From Paracoccus solventivorans (lineage in GTDB: Bacteria; Pseudomonadota; Alphaproteobacteria; Rhodobacterales; Rhodobacteraceae): a stretch of DNA of 64,000 nucleotides. Positions 56,001 through 64,000 of the stretch are shown here, piece by piece; the first letter of the stretch is position 1; every line of letters starts with the position of its first letter. The notes beneath the pieces were generated by a model. The model was not told the DNA's origin. It saw only the letters and a list, made by a program, of their open reading frames with translations, and did not search any database. Where the stretch lies: assembly GCF_900142875.1 (NCBI RefSeq), contig NZ_FRCK01000001.1:62001-126000 (forward strand), given 5' to 3'. The translations under genes and the position numbers were made by a program.

Positions 56001-57626
56001 ATGGATCTGTTCGAAGACGATACCCCCGGAGGAGGGGGCGGCAATGCCCCGGCGCTGAGCGTTTCCGAGCTTTCCGGCGCGGTGAAGCGCGTGATCGAGG
56101 GCGAGTTCGGCCGCGTGCGCGTGCGCGGAGAGGTGGGGCGGGTGTCGCGCCCGGCCTCGGGGCACCTCTACTTCGACCTCAAGGACGACAATGCCTGCAT
56201 CGCCGCGATCTGCTGGCGGGCGCAGGCGGGGCGGCTGACACATCGCCCCGAAGAGGGAATGGAGATCATCGCCACCGGCCGGCTGACCACCTATCCCGGC
56301 CAGTCGAAATACCAGCTGATCGTCGAGCAGATCGAGCCCGCGGGCGTGGGCGCGCTGATGGCGATGCTGGAACAGCGCCGCCGGGCGCTGGCGGCCGAGG
56401 GGCTGTTCGACCCCGCCCGCAAGCGGGTGATCCCGTTCCTGCCGGGGGTGATCGCGGTGGTGACCTCGCCCTCGGGGGCGGTGATCCGCGACATCCTGCA
56501 CCGGCTGCGCGACCGCTTTCCGTCGCGGGTGCTGATCTGGCCGGTGGCGGTGCAGGGCAGCGCCTGTGCGCCGCAGGTGGCCGACGCGATCACCCGGCTG
56601 AACGCGATCGCGCCGGGCGGGCCGGTGCCGCGCCCCGACCTGATCATCGTCGCGCGCGGCGGCGGCTCGGTCGAGGATCTGTGGGGCTTCAACGACGAAG
56701 CGGTGATCCGCGCGGTGGCGGCGGGGACGATCCCGCTGATTTCCGCGGTGGGCCACGAAACCGACACCACGCTGATCGACCACGCCGCCGACCTGCGCGC
56801 GCCCACGCCGACGGCGGCGGCGGAAATGGCGGTGCCGGTGCTGGCCGACCTGGCCGCGCGGCTGACCGAGACGCAGGCGCGGCTGCTGCGTAGCGTGCGC
56901 GCGCGGATCGAGCTGCCCGCGCAGCGGCTGGGCGACATGGGTCGCGCGCTGGGGCGGCCGCAGGCGCTGACGGAACCGGCGCGGCAGCGGCTGGACCTGA
57001 CCGGGCCACGGCTGGAATCAGCACTGCGCGGCTTCGTGCGCGACTGCCGTCACCGCGCCGATTCGCTGCATCTGCCGCTGTCAGCGCTGCGCCAGTTCAT
57101 AGCCAGCCGCCGCGAGGCCCTGACCCGCGCCGGGATGGCGCTGGCGCAGGCCCCCGCGCGCGACCTGCAACGCCGCCGGACCGCGCTGCCGGTGCTGCGC
57201 CCGGGTGCGGTCAGGGTGGCGCAGATTGCGGCGCAGCGGCAGCTCGCCTCAGCCTCTGCGCGGCTGGACGCAGTGCAGACCCGGACGCGGCGCAGCCAGC
57301 TGGACGCAAGCGCCCGGCTGGCCGAGGCTGGACGGCGGCTCGATGCGCTGGCCCCAAGGCTGACGGCGGAACGCCGCGCGGCGCTGGACTCCCTCGACCG
57401 GCTGCGCCAGACCCTGGGCCATGCCGAGACGCTCAGGCGCGGCTTCGCCATCGTGCGCGGCCCCGAGGGGCAGCTGATCACCTCGGCCGCCACCGCCGCC
57501 AGCGCCGCCGCGCTGGAGCTGGAGTTCCACGACGGCCGGGTTCCGGCGCGGCCCGCGGCCGAGCCCCCGCCCGCACGCCCCGCACGGGCCAAGCGCCCGA
57601 AACCGGACCAGGGCTCGCTGTTCTGA
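56001..57626 (+). CDS. xseA: Exodeoxyribonuclease VII large subunit
   Basis: A 541-residue nuclease subunit degrading single-stranded DNA. N-terminal OB domain (LSVSELSGAVKRVIEGEFGR, VRVRGEVGRVSRPASGHLYF), catalytic region around VVTSPSGAVIRDILHRLRDR and IIVARGGGSVEDLWGFNDE near 215-235 then SAVGHETDTTLID near 247, then a long coiled coil. It is longer than the E. coli protein (456) because of an extended coiled-coil and basic tail. The ATG at 56001 follows GCGGGG only. The small subunit gene is not in the window. Confidence 0.95.
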   Translation: MDLFEDDTPGGGGGNAPALSVSELSGAVKRVIEGEFGRVRVRGEVGRVSRPASGHLYFDLKDDNACIAAICWRAQAGRLTHRPEEGMEIIATGRLTTYPGQSKYQLIVEQIEPAGVGALMAMLEQRRRALAAEGLFDPARKRVIPFLPGVIAVVTSPSGAVIRDILHRLRDRFPSRVLIWPVAVQGSACAPQVADAITRLNAIAPGGPVPRPDLIIVARGGGSVEDLWGFNDEAVIRAVAAGTIPLISAVGHETDTTLIDHAADLRAPTPTAAAEMAVPVLADLAARLTETQARLLRSVRARIELPAQRLGDMGRALGRPQALTEPARQRLDLTGPRLESALRGFVRDCRHRADSLHLPLSALRQFIASRREALTRAGMALAQAPARDLQRRRTALPVLRPGAVRVAQIAAQRQLASASARLDAVQTRTRRSQLDASARLAEAGRRLDALAPRLTAERRAALDSLDRLRQTLGHAETLRRGFAIVRGPEGQLITSAATAASAAALELEFHDGRVPARPAAEPPPARPARAKRPKPDQGSLF

Positions 57627-57669
57627 CGCTCGCCAAGGCGGCATCCGTGCGCCCGCGTCGCGGTTGCAT

Positions 57670-57737
57670 GGGTATTTGGACCAGAAAGAAGCCCTGCCGC
57701 CGAAGGGAAACGGGGTTTCTTTCTGGCCCAAATACCC
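57670..57737. terminator. Large inverted repeat between convergent xseA and MFS gene
   Basis: Arms of about 21 bp: GGGTATTTGG then CCAGAAAGAA on the left, mirrored as TTCTTTCTGG then CCAAATACCC on the right, with an inner CCC/GGG pair. It ends both convergent transcripts. Both arms contain the AAATAYCC motif seen near many gene ends here. Confidence 0.75.
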
Positions 57738-57772
57738 GATTCCGGCCGCCATCCTTTGCGGCGATGCCGGTT

Positions 57773-59005
57773 TCACGCGATCTCGCGCGGGCGCAGGGTC
57801 AGCCAGATCAGCGCCCCGCCGGCCAGGATCAGGAACGGCACCATCGCCATGTTGACCGCCGACCAGCCCTGCTCGGCGGTGCCGCCGCTGCAGCCCATCA
57901 GCGCCCCCGAGGACAGCGAGGCCAGGAACACCCCGCCGAACACGATGGTGTCGTTGATGCCCTGCACGCGGCCGCGTTCCTCGGGGCGGTGGGCGGCGGT
58001 GACCATGGCGGTCGCGCCGATGAAGCCGAAGTTCCAGCCCAGCCCCAGCAGGATCAGCGCCAGGTAGAACTTGTCCAGCGACACCCCGCTGAGCGCCACC
58101 GCCCCCGCCGCCGCCAGGATCACCAGCCCGGTCGCGACCACCCGTTCCGCGCCGAAGCGGGTGATCAGGCTGCCGGTGAAGAAGGCCGGGGCGAACATGG
58201 CGATGATATGCGCCGCCGTGACGTTCGCCGCCTCGGAGGTGCCGAAGCCGCAGCCCACGATCGCCAGCGGCGTCGAGGTCATCACCAGGTTCATCAGCGC
58301 ATAGGAGACCATCGCGCAGATGATCGCGACGGCGATTTCCGGGGTGCGCAGCAGTTCCGCGGTGCTGCGCCCGCCGGCGCCGGGGGCATTCGCGCCCCGC
58401 CGCTCGGGTACCGGGATGCGCAGCATCGAAAATATCACCGGCCCCAGCAGGTTCAGCCCGATGATGGCGGCAAAGGTGGTCGCGAAGGGCACGGCCGAGG
58501 CTTCCGCCGTGATGCTGGCCAGCTGCGGCCCGATCAGCGCCGAAACCAGCCCCCCCGCCTGCACCAGGCTGATCATGCGCGGCTGCAGCGTCTCGGGCGC
58601 GACATCGGCGGCGGCAAAGCGGAAGAACCCCTGCGCCGACATATAGGCGCCGATCAGGGTGCAGCCGAGCGTGAACAGCACGAAGCTGCCCTTCTGCAGC
58701 CCGGCAAAGGCCACCCCCGCCCCCAGCGCCGCGACCATGCAGGCCAGGGTGAACCCCAGCCGCCGCCCGTGCCTTGCCATGAACCCCGACAAGAGCCGCG
58801 CCGATACTGCCGAACCGAGCATGGTCATCGACACCGGCAGCGTCGCGAAGCACGGGTTCGGCGCGATCATCGCCCCCGCAAGCCCGGCGGTGATGAACAC
58901 CATCGACATCTGCGCCCCGATCACCGCCTGCGCGGTGGTCAGCACCCACAGGTTCGACCAGGCGCGGCGCCGGTTTTCGGGGGTGTCGGCGACCGCGGCG
59001 GTCAT
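57773..59005 (-). CDS. Major facilitator superfamily transporter
   Basis: A 410-residue, twelve-helix transporter. The loop between helices 2 and 3 reads SGFMARHGRRLGFTLACMVA (a degenerate MFS motif A), and a second half starts near TAELLRTPEIAVAIICAMVS. The related loop in the second half is GSLITRFGAERVV. Substrate is unknown. Its ATG overlaps the eda stop (ATGA), so it may handle a compound tied to sugar-acid catabolism. Confidence 0.88.
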   Translation of the reverse strand: MTAAVADTPENRRRAWSNLWVLTTAQAVIGAQMSMVFITAGLAGAMIAPNPCFATLPVSMTMLGSAVSARLLSGFMARHGRRLGFTLACMVAALGAGVAFAGLQKGSFVLFTLGCTLIGAYMSAQGFFRFAAADVAPETLQPRMISLVQAGGLVSALIGPQLASITAEASAVPFATTFAAIIGLNLLGPVIFSMLRIPVPERRGANAPGAGGRSTAELLRTPEIAVAIICAMVSYALMNLVMTSTPLAIVGCGFGTSEAANVTAAHIIAMFAPAFFTGSLITRFGAERVVATGLVILAAAGAVALSGVSLDKFYLALILLGLGWNFGFIGATAMVTAAHRPEERGRVQGINDTIVFGGVFLASLSSGALMGCSGGTAEQGWSAVNMAMVPFLILAGGALIWLTLRPREIA

Positions 59006-59670
59006 TTTCCCGCCCCGGCGCCCGGCTCGGCCGCGCCCAGCTCGGCCGCCTGGCGGGCCAGCGCCTCGATCCCCGCCCAGTCGCCCGCGCACATCATCGC
59101 CTCGGGTGCGACCCAGCTGCCGCCGACGCAGAGCACGTTCGGCAGGCTGAGATAGGCGGTGGCGTTCTGCGCCGAGACCCCGCCGGTCGGGCAGAAACCC
59201 AGCGCCGGCAGCGGCCCGGCCAGCGCCTTGAGATAACCCGCGCCACCCGCCGGCCCGGCCGGAAAGAACTTGAGCGCGTCGAACCCGGCTTCTTGCGCCG
59301 CCATCGCCTCGGACGCGGTGGCGACCCCGGGCAGCAGCGGCAGCGCCGAGTCGGTGCAGGCCGCGGCCAGCGTGGGCGTCAGCCCCGGCGAGACCGCGAA
59401 CCGCGCCCCGGCCGCGGCGGCGCGGCGCGCGTCCTGCGCGTTCAGCACCGTCCCCGCCCCCACCACCGCGCCCGGCACCGCGGCCATGGCGGTGATCGCC
59501 GCAAGCGCGTCGGGGGTGCGCAGCGTCACCTCGAGCACCGGCAGCCCGCCCGCGACCAGCGCCTGCGCCAGCGGCACCGCCCAGGCGGCGTCCTCGATCA
59601 CCAGCACCGGAATCACCGGCGCCAGCGCACAGATTTCGCGGATTCGGACGGATTGTTCGGCGGGAGTCAT
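59002..59670 (-). CDS. eda: 2-keto-3-deoxy-6-phosphogluconate aldolase
   Basis: A 222-residue class I aldolase of the Entner-Doudoroff pathway, cleaving KDPG to pyruvate and glyceraldehyde 3-phosphate. VLEVTLRTPDALAAI near 45-59 holds the catalytic Glu47, GAGTVLNAQDARRA near 71, and FDALKFFPAGPAGG near 130 holds the Schiff-base Lys134; GFCPTGGVSAQN binds phosphate. The GGGAG before ATG 59670 supports this start. edd is not in the window. Coupled to an MFS transporter. Confidence 0.94.
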   Translation of the reverse strand: MTPAEQSVRIREICALAPVIPVLVIEDAAWAVPLAQALVAGGLPVLEVTLRTPDALAAITAMAAVPGAVVGAGTVLNAQDARRAAAAGARFAVSPGLTPTLAAACTDSALPLLPGVATASEAMAAQEAGFDALKFFPAGPAGGAGYLKALAGPLPALGFCPTGGVSAQNATAYLSLPNVLCVGGSWVAPEAMMCAGDWAGIEALARQAAELGAAEPGAGAGK

Positions 59671-59744
59671 GGCGGGCCTGCTTGCGGACGAAATACCGGC
59701 GGACCCTGCGACTATCGGCGGCAAGGTGCAAGGGCGGACGCGCG

Positions 59745-59955
59745 CGGGGGTGCGGAGGGCAGCCTTGGGGCTGTTCCCGGATCCACCTCCTGTTCCCGCC
59801 CTGGGCCGGAGCTCTCCCCCGCCGGCTGCCGCAGTCTTCCTCGCTGAAAACGGCCCACCGGACCATCCGGCTGGGAAACAGCCTTGCGGGCTGTTTTCCG
59901 ATCTGCCTTCCATTCCGGGCGCTCGAAGGCCCGAGATACCCGAGGCAAGATGAAA
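59745..59955 (+). repeat. Intergenic repeat element, copy 4
   Basis: Inverse orientation to copy 3: GCTGCCGCAGTCTTCCTCGC, TGAAAACGGCCCACCGGACC, ATCCGGCTGGGAAACAGCCT, TGCGGGCTGTTTTCCGATCT, GCCTTCCATTCCGGGCGCTC, then GAGATACCCGAGGCAAGATG. The left part (59745-59830) also holds a shorter AGCCTTGGGGCTGTTCCCGG hairpin and ATCCACCTCCTGTTC, so two copies may be nested. It lies between eda and the ygiB-like gene. Confidence 0.88.
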
Positions 59956-59968
59956 CAGCCGCAGGGGC

Positions 59969-60622
59969 TCAGCCGCCCGAGCTGCGGGCGCCTCCGGTCG
60001 CGGTGCGCGAGGTGGCGGCGGCGCCGAAGCCGCCGCGCTGCGCGACCTGGGCGCGGGTCATCGGCGCCTTGCCGATGGTCGAGGGCGCGCGGTTGAAGGT
60101 GGTGGCCGGCACCCTGCCCGCGCCCGAGTTGCTGGCGAAGCTCTGGTTGCCCGAGGGGGTGGAATAGCCGGTCGGGGTGCGCACCATCGGCTGGCTGAAG
60201 ACACCGCCGCCCCGCGACAGCATCGAACCCATCATGTAGCCCACCAGCAGCGGCATGAAGCTGAAGCCGCCGCCCCCGCCCTGCGCGGCCTGTTCGCCGC
60301 CCGCCGCCGGGTCGGCCCCGCAGGCGCCGGCGCCGTGTTCCTGCTCGCACAGCTCGCGCGATTCATAGCGCGGCGCGGTTTCCAGGTGTTCCTGCGCCGC
60401 GGCGGCGAACTGGTTGCGGCAGTCGTCCGCCGTGAACCACAGCCCGTCCGTCTGCGCCGCCGCCAGGCAGCTGTCGAGGTCGGGGAAGGCCTGCGCGTCG
60501 ACCTTGTCCTCTTCGCAGGCGGCCAGCGTCAGCACGGCGGCGCCCGCCAGCATCAGCGCGACATGGCGCGAGCGCTTGCGGCGCGAGGTGGCGGTTTCGG
60601 CGAGGTCGGAGGTTGCGGTCAT
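59969..60622 (-). CDS. ygiB: DUF1190 (YgiB-like) lipoprotein
   Basis: A 217-residue protein. A basic N-terminus (RRKRSRH) and hydrophobic helix end in a lipobox LTLAAC (Cys36). The mature part has DLDSCLAAAQTDGLWFTADDCRNQF and ELCEQEHGAGACGA with conserved cysteines, a Gly-rich middle (GGGGGFSFMPLLVGYMMGSM) and a Ser/Thr/Gly-rich tail, as in DUF1190/YgiB. It follows the ygiC-like gene by 4 bp, the same pairing as in E. coli ygiB-ygiC. Function unknown. Confidence 0.88.
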   Translation of the reverse strand: MTATSDLAETATSRRKRSRHVALMLAGAAVLTLAACEEDKVDAQAFPDLDSCLAAAQTDGLWFTADDCRNQFAAAAQEHLETAPRYESRELCEQEHGAGACGADPAAGGEQAAQGGGGGFSFMPLLVGYMMGSMLSRGGGVFSQPMVRTPTGYSTPSGNQSFASNSGAGRVPATTFNRAPSTIGKAPMTRAQVAQRGGFGAAATSRTATGGARSSGG

Positions 60623-60626
60623 GGCC

Positions 60627-61844
60627 TTACCCTTCGATGAAATGCGGCTTGAAGCGGGACAGGTTGTGGGTGATGCGGGCGCGGTCCTCACGCAGCCCCA
60701 GCCCCACGCAGTCCTCGCCGACGATCCAGGCGCCCAGCACCGGGTGGAACCCGTCGAACGCGGGCAGCAGCGCCAGCGCCTGCACCACCTGCGGGTGGTG
60801 GGAATAGCTGTCGTCGGGGGCGCGGGCGGTTTCCCGGCCGCCCTCGACCATCACCACCCCCGCGCCCTCGCGCGAGAAGATCGGCTTGACCACATGGCCG
60901 CGCGCCAGCACCGGCCCGGCCGCGGCGATGGCGTCGGCAAAGGGCGTCGCGTCGCCCCGCCGCGCGGCCTCAATATCCGCCTGGAAGAAGGCGGGCAGCA
61001 GGTTGGGGTGGTCGGGGAACAGGTGCCACAGCAGCGGCAGCAGCCCCTTGTTCGACAGCACCGCCTTCCACGGCGGCTCGATGAAGCGGGTCTGCGAGAG
61101 CTGCAGGTTCGGCGCGAACTCGTCGCGCAGCATGTCTTCCCACGGATACAGCTTGAACAGCGTGCCGATCACCCGGTCCTGGTCGTCGGCCAGCTGGCCC
61201 TCGTCGGTCAGGCCGATGTCCGACAGCGCGGTGAAATGCGCGCCCAGCCCCGCCTCGCGCGCGGCCCAGGCCAGCGCCTCGACGGTGGCGTAATCCTCGG
61301 GATTGTCCTTGTCGGCGGCGAAATGCACATGCTCGCCGGGGGCGCAGATCGCGGCCCAGCGTTCGGCCAGCGCCTCGTGGATGCGGTTGAACTGGTCGGT
61401 GCCCGGGCCCAATGCGCCGGCATCGCGGCTTTCCTCGAACCACAGCCACTGGAATGACGCGGATTCGTACAGCGAGGTCGGCGTGTCGGCGTTGTATTCC
61501 AACAGCTTCGCCGGGCCGCTGCCGTCATAGGCAAGGTCGAAGCGGCCATAAAGCTCGGGCTCGCCATTGCTCCAGGCGCGTTCGACGAAATCCCAATGCG
61601 CGCGGGGAATCTCCAGCCGGGTCAGCCATTCCTCGGACCCCACCGCATGGGCCACCGCCTCGCGGCACATCCCGTGCAGCTCGGTCGACGGGTCCTCGAT
61701 GTCGTCCTCGATCTGGGACAGGGTGAAGCGATAGGCCGAGGTCTCGTCCCAATAGGGCTCGCCGCCCATGTCGGCGAAGGTGAAGCCAAGCTCGGCCGCA
61801 CGCTCGCGCCAGCCGGGCCGCTCGGCCAATGGGATCTTCTGCAT
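60627..61844 (-). CDS. ygiC: Glutathionylspermidine synthase-like ATP-grasp protein (YgiC)
   Basis: A 405-residue protein of the GSP-synthase pre-ATP-grasp family: RFDLAYDGSGPAKLLEYNAD near 105-124, LGPGTDQFNRIHEAL near 145, FIEPPWKAVLSNKGLLPLLW near 252-271, and GHVVKPIFSREGAGVVMVEG near 323-342, the ATP-grasp core. It lacks the amidase domain of Gss. YgiC-type proteins are ATP-dependent peptide/amine ligases of unproven substrate. Paired with ygiB. The start at 61844 gives the family N-terminus. Confidence 0.9.
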   Translation of the reverse strand: MQKIPLAERPGWRERAAELGFTFADMGGEPYWDETSAYRFTLSQIEDDIEDPSTELHGMCREAVAHAVGSEEWLTRLEIPRAHWDFVERAWSNGEPELYGRFDLAYDGSGPAKLLEYNADTPTSLYESASFQWLWFEESRDAGALGPGTDQFNRIHEALAERWAAICAPGEHVHFAADKDNPEDYATVEALAWAAREAGLGAHFTALSDIGLTDEGQLADDQDRVIGTLFKLYPWEDMLRDEFAPNLQLSQTRFIEPPWKAVLSNKGLLPLLWHLFPDHPNLLPAFFQADIEAARRGDATPFADAIAAAGPVLARGHVVKPIFSREGAGVVMVEGGRETARAPDDSYSHHPQVVQALALLPAFDGFHPVLGAWIVGEDCVGLGLREDRARITHNLSRFKPHFIEG

Positions 61845-62125
61845 CCGGTCGTTCCTGCCTGTGGTCCCTGCCCCTGTCGTCGCCCCGATGTGGCAAGAGG
61901 GGGCGAATGATGCAAGGCGCCGGCGGCTTTCCGGCCCGGAAACCGGCACCCGACGGCCGCAAAAATCCGCCGTCCCCGCGCAGCGCGGCGGAAATACCGC
62001 TTTACTTCACGCCCATTCTGCCAGACCAATATATGGTATGAGGCAGGCCCAGCACCTCGCGGTATTGTGGGCGCGACAACAGGTTGGGGATAAACCCCGA
62101 TGTCCGATACAGAGGCGAGCGCAAC

Positions 62126-62629
62126 ATGGGCCAGCTGGACCACTTCATCCACAGCGACGAGATCCACCCGATCGACATCGCCGAGATCGTCGCCGCCCGC
62201 CGCGCCTGGGACTTCGACCGGCTGGCCGACGACCAGATCGCCATGGCGGTCGAGGGCCAGTGGCGCAACTATTCCCTGACCCTCGCCTGGTCGCCGCGCG
62301 AAGAGATGCTGCGGCTGATCTGCAGCTTCGACCTCGACCCGCCGCAGGCGCGGATGCCGGCGCTTTACGAGGTGCTGAACCTGGCCAATGACGAGGTCTG
62401 GGACGGCAGCTTCACCTATTGGACGCAGCAGCGGCTGATGGTGTGGCGCTACGGGCTGGTGCTGGCGGGCGAGGCGCTGGCCGGCACCGAGCAGATCGAC
62501 CACATGATCCGCGGCGCCATCGAATCCTGCGAACGTTTCTACCCGGCCTTCCAGCTGGCCTGCTGGGGCCAGCCCTCGCCGCAAGAAGCGATCGAGATCG
62601 CCATGGCCGAGGCCTACGGCCGCGCCTGA
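62126..62629 (+). CDS. YbjN domain protein
   Basis: A 167-residue cytoplasmic protein: IHPIDIAEIVAARRAWDFDR near 15, WDGSFTYWTQQRLMVWRYGL near 90-109, then ESCERFYPAFQLACWGQPSP near 131-150, the YbjN/type III chaperone-like fold of alphaproteobacteria. Function unknown; E. coli YbjN affects motility and stress. AGAGGCGAG precedes ATG 62126, preferred over an upstream in-frame ATG at 62084. Confidence 0.87.
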   Translation: MGQLDHFIHSDEIHPIDIAEIVAARRAWDFDRLADDQIAMAVEGQWRNYSLTLAWSPREEMLRLICSFDLDPPQARMPALYEVLNLANDEVWDGSFTYWTQQRLMVWRYGLVLAGEALAGTEQIDHMIRGAIESCERFYPAFQLACWGQPSPQEAIEIAMAEAYGRA

Positions 62630-62654
62630 GCCGCAGCAAGCGGGGGCCAGCCCC

Positions 62655-62747
62655 ATCGTCGTATACGACGATCCCCCGGGATATTTTCACGCCAAAGACA
62701 GCGCCCCCGCGGCGCACCTCTTCTGTCCGCAAATATCCTCGGGGGGA
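62655..62747. repeat. Palindromes and facing AAATATCC motifs between YbjN gene and proB
   Basis: ATCGTCGTATACGACGAT (62655-62672) is a perfect 18 bp palindrome. It is followed by CCCCCGGGATATTT and, 45 bp further, by AAATATCCTCGGGGG in opposite orientation. The genes on both sides converge, so this is probably a transcription end zone. Confidence 0.6.
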
Positions 62748-62791
62748 ATCGCCGTCAGGCGATGGGGGGCAGACAGCCCCCCTGCGGCGGT

Positions 62792-63928
62792 TCAGCGGTT
62801 GACCGCCATGTCGTCGCGGTGAACCAGCGCGGCGCGGATGTTGCCGCCGAGGATCGCGGCGATTTCCTCGCTGCGCCTTCCGGCGATGCGGGCGGCGTCG
62901 GTGGAATCGTAGCGCGCCAGCCCCTGCGCCAGCGCCGCGCCCGAGGGGCCGCGGATCAGCACCGGATCGCCGCGGTGAAACACGCCGCTGACCTGCCGCA
63001 CGCCCGCCGGCAGCAGCGAACGCCCGTTCGCCAGCGCCCTTGCGGCGCCTGCATCCACCACCAGCTCTCCCCTCGGCTTCATCGCCGCGATCCAGCGCTT
63101 GCGGGCCGCCTGCGGGTCGCCCTCGGGCAGGAACCAGGTTACCCGCGCGCCCTGCGCCACCGCCGACAGCGGCCGGATCACCGAGCCCTCGGCGATCGCC
63201 ATGGCACAGCCGCCGGACACGGCGGTGCGCGCCGCCATCAGCTTGGTCTTCATCCCGCCCTTGGACAGCCCCGAGACGGGGTCGCCGCCCATCGCCTCGA
63301 TCTCGGGGGTCAGATGCGCCACCACCGGCAGATGCCGGGCGCTGGGGTCGGTCTTGGGGTTCGCGGTATAAAGCCCGTCCACGTCGGACAGCAGCAGCAG
63401 CTGGTCGGCGCCGCAGGTCACCGCGATCTGCGCTGCCAGCCGGTCGTTGTCGCCATAGCGGATCTCGTCGGTGGCGACGGTGTCGTTCTCGTTCACGATC
63501 GGCACCACGCCGAGGCCCAGCAGGGTTTCCACCGTCGCGCGGCTGTTGAGGTAGCGGCGGCGATTCTCGGTATCCTCCAGCGTCACCAGGATCTGCGCGG
63601 TGATCACGCCATGCGGGGCCAGCATCTCCTCATAGGCGCGGGCAAGGCGGATCTGCCCGACCGCCGCCGCCGCCTGGCTTTGTTCCAGCGTCAGCGCCCC
63701 CGCCTGCAGGCCCAGCACCCGCCGCCCCAGCGCGATCGAGCCCGAGGAGACCAGCACCACATCGGCCCCGCGCGCGCGCCATTCGGCCACATCCGCGCAC
63801 AAGCCGCGCAGCCAGCCCTCGCGCAGCCCGGCGTCGTCCACCAGCAGCGCGCTGCCGATCTTGACCACCAGCCGCCGGACCCGGGCGATATCGGGGGTCG
63901 CCACTGCCGTCTCTGCCGCCAGGCTCAT
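62792..63928 (-). CDS. proB: Glutamate 5-kinase
   Basis: A 378-residue enzyme phosphorylating glutamate in proline synthesis. The amino acid kinase domain shows [14 protein letters not shown] near 18, [18 protein letters not shown] near 57, [20 protein letters not shown] near 148-167, [15 protein letters not shown] near 180, [17 protein letters not shown] near 228. A C-terminal PUA domain follows from about 290. The ATG overlaps the stop of the preceding gene (ATGA), the usual obgE-proB order. Confidence 0.96.
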   Translation of the reverse strand: MSLAAETAVATPDIARVRRLVVKIGSALLVDDAGLREGWLRGLCADVAEWRARGADVVLVSSGSIALGRRVLGLQAGALTLEQSQAAAAVGQIRLARAYEEMLAPHGVITAQILVTLEDTENRRRYLNSRATVETLLGLGVVPIVNENDTVATDEIRYGDNDRLAAQIAVTCGADQLLLLSDVDGLYTANPKTDPSARHLPVVAHLTPEIEAMGGDPVSGLSKGGMKTKLMAARTAVSGGCAMAIAEGSVIRPLSAVAQGARVTWFLPEGDPQAARKRWIAAMKPRGELVVDAGAARALANGRSLLPAGVRQVSGVFHRGDPVLIRGPSGAALAQGLARYDSTDAARIAGRRSEEIAAILGGNIRAALVHRDDMAVNR

Positions 63929-64000
63929 GGCCGCCACGGCTCCGCATCGTCGGCCCGGGTGGCGCGGGTCGGCTCGATCTGCGCCCACAGCGCGCGCAGC
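63925..64000 (-). CDS. obgE: C-terminal end of a GTPase gene, probably obgE (partial)
   Basis: The last 25 or so codons of a minus-strand frame read [20 protein letters not shown] then PWRP-stop. The W-R-P ending and the ATGA overlap with proB fit ObgE, which precedes proB in many alphaproteobacteria. Too little sequence remains for certainty. Confidence 0.5.
   Translation of the reverse strand, partial: LRALWAQIEPTRATRADDAEPWRP

Overview
The window is a dense, GC-rich (about 68-70% by eye) chromosomal segment of an alphaproteobacterium, almost certainly a member of the Rhodobacteraceae/Paracoccaceae and most likely Paracoccus or a close relative. The grounds are the sdhCDA - mesaconyl-CoA hydratase - (3S)-malyl-CoA thioesterase - mdh neighbourhood (ethylmalonyl-CoA pathway), the CobST cobaltochelatase, the HisZ/short-HisG pair, and the short coupled operons with ATGA overlaps. 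No rRNA, tRNA, CRISPR array, phage or complete insertion sequence was recognised. The species is an inference.

Layout. (1) 1-9.8 kb: a minus-strand run with a partial low-GC glycosyltransferase at the edge, a 43-codon ORF, two lipoproteins, sdhA, sdhD and sdhC; then a second glycosyltransferase, mch, a DUF1737 protein, nnrU, mcl2 and a TSUP permease, facing mdh. This is TCA and acetyl-CoA assimilation. sdhB is not in the window. (2) 9.9-17 kb: hydantoinase/oxoprolinase subunits HyuA and HyuB, diverging from an AraC-type regulator and an NCS1 permease; probably a regulated catabolic module. (3) 17-24 kb: IscA-like protein, two cyclophilins, pgk, a structured intergenic RNA candidate, class I aldolase, a MOSC protein, ftsY and slyX. 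(4) 24.2-27.5 kb: hisS-hisZ-hisG, with a low-GC block inside hisS. (5) 27.7-37.9 kb: small stress-type proteins, gatB, a very long Ala/Pro-rich envelope protein with a PilP/GspC-like end, a SIMPL protein, and a TerC protein whose 3' end is duplicated. (6) 38-46 kb: aspS, CPBP protein, GH25 lysozyme lipoprotein, FAD-linked oxidase, M24 aminopeptidase, patatin lipoprotein. (7) 46-51.3 kb: cobT and cobS, separated by a rearranged block with a 24-codon remnant of the start of cobT, a lower-GC nuclease-like gene and an HxlR/flavin-reductase pair. (8) 51.5-64 kb: DUF808, a 2H phosphoesterase, CsbD, 2-hydroxyacid dehydrogenase-csaA-proC, xseA, MFS-eda, ygiB-ygiC homologues, a YbjN protein, proB and the tail of a probable obgE.

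The most distinctive non-genic features are a family of intergenic elements of about 100-200 bp (five copies) with internal hairpins, a widely scattered AAATATCCCGGGG-type motif near gene ends, and several gene termini that are repeated a short distance away (TerC homologue, a small membrane protein, DUF1045 protein, cobT). Shared TTAGCGCAA sites precede sdhC, mdh and the aldolase gene and may mark a common carbon-metabolism regulator. All assignments come from reading translated sequence and motifs. No database search was run.
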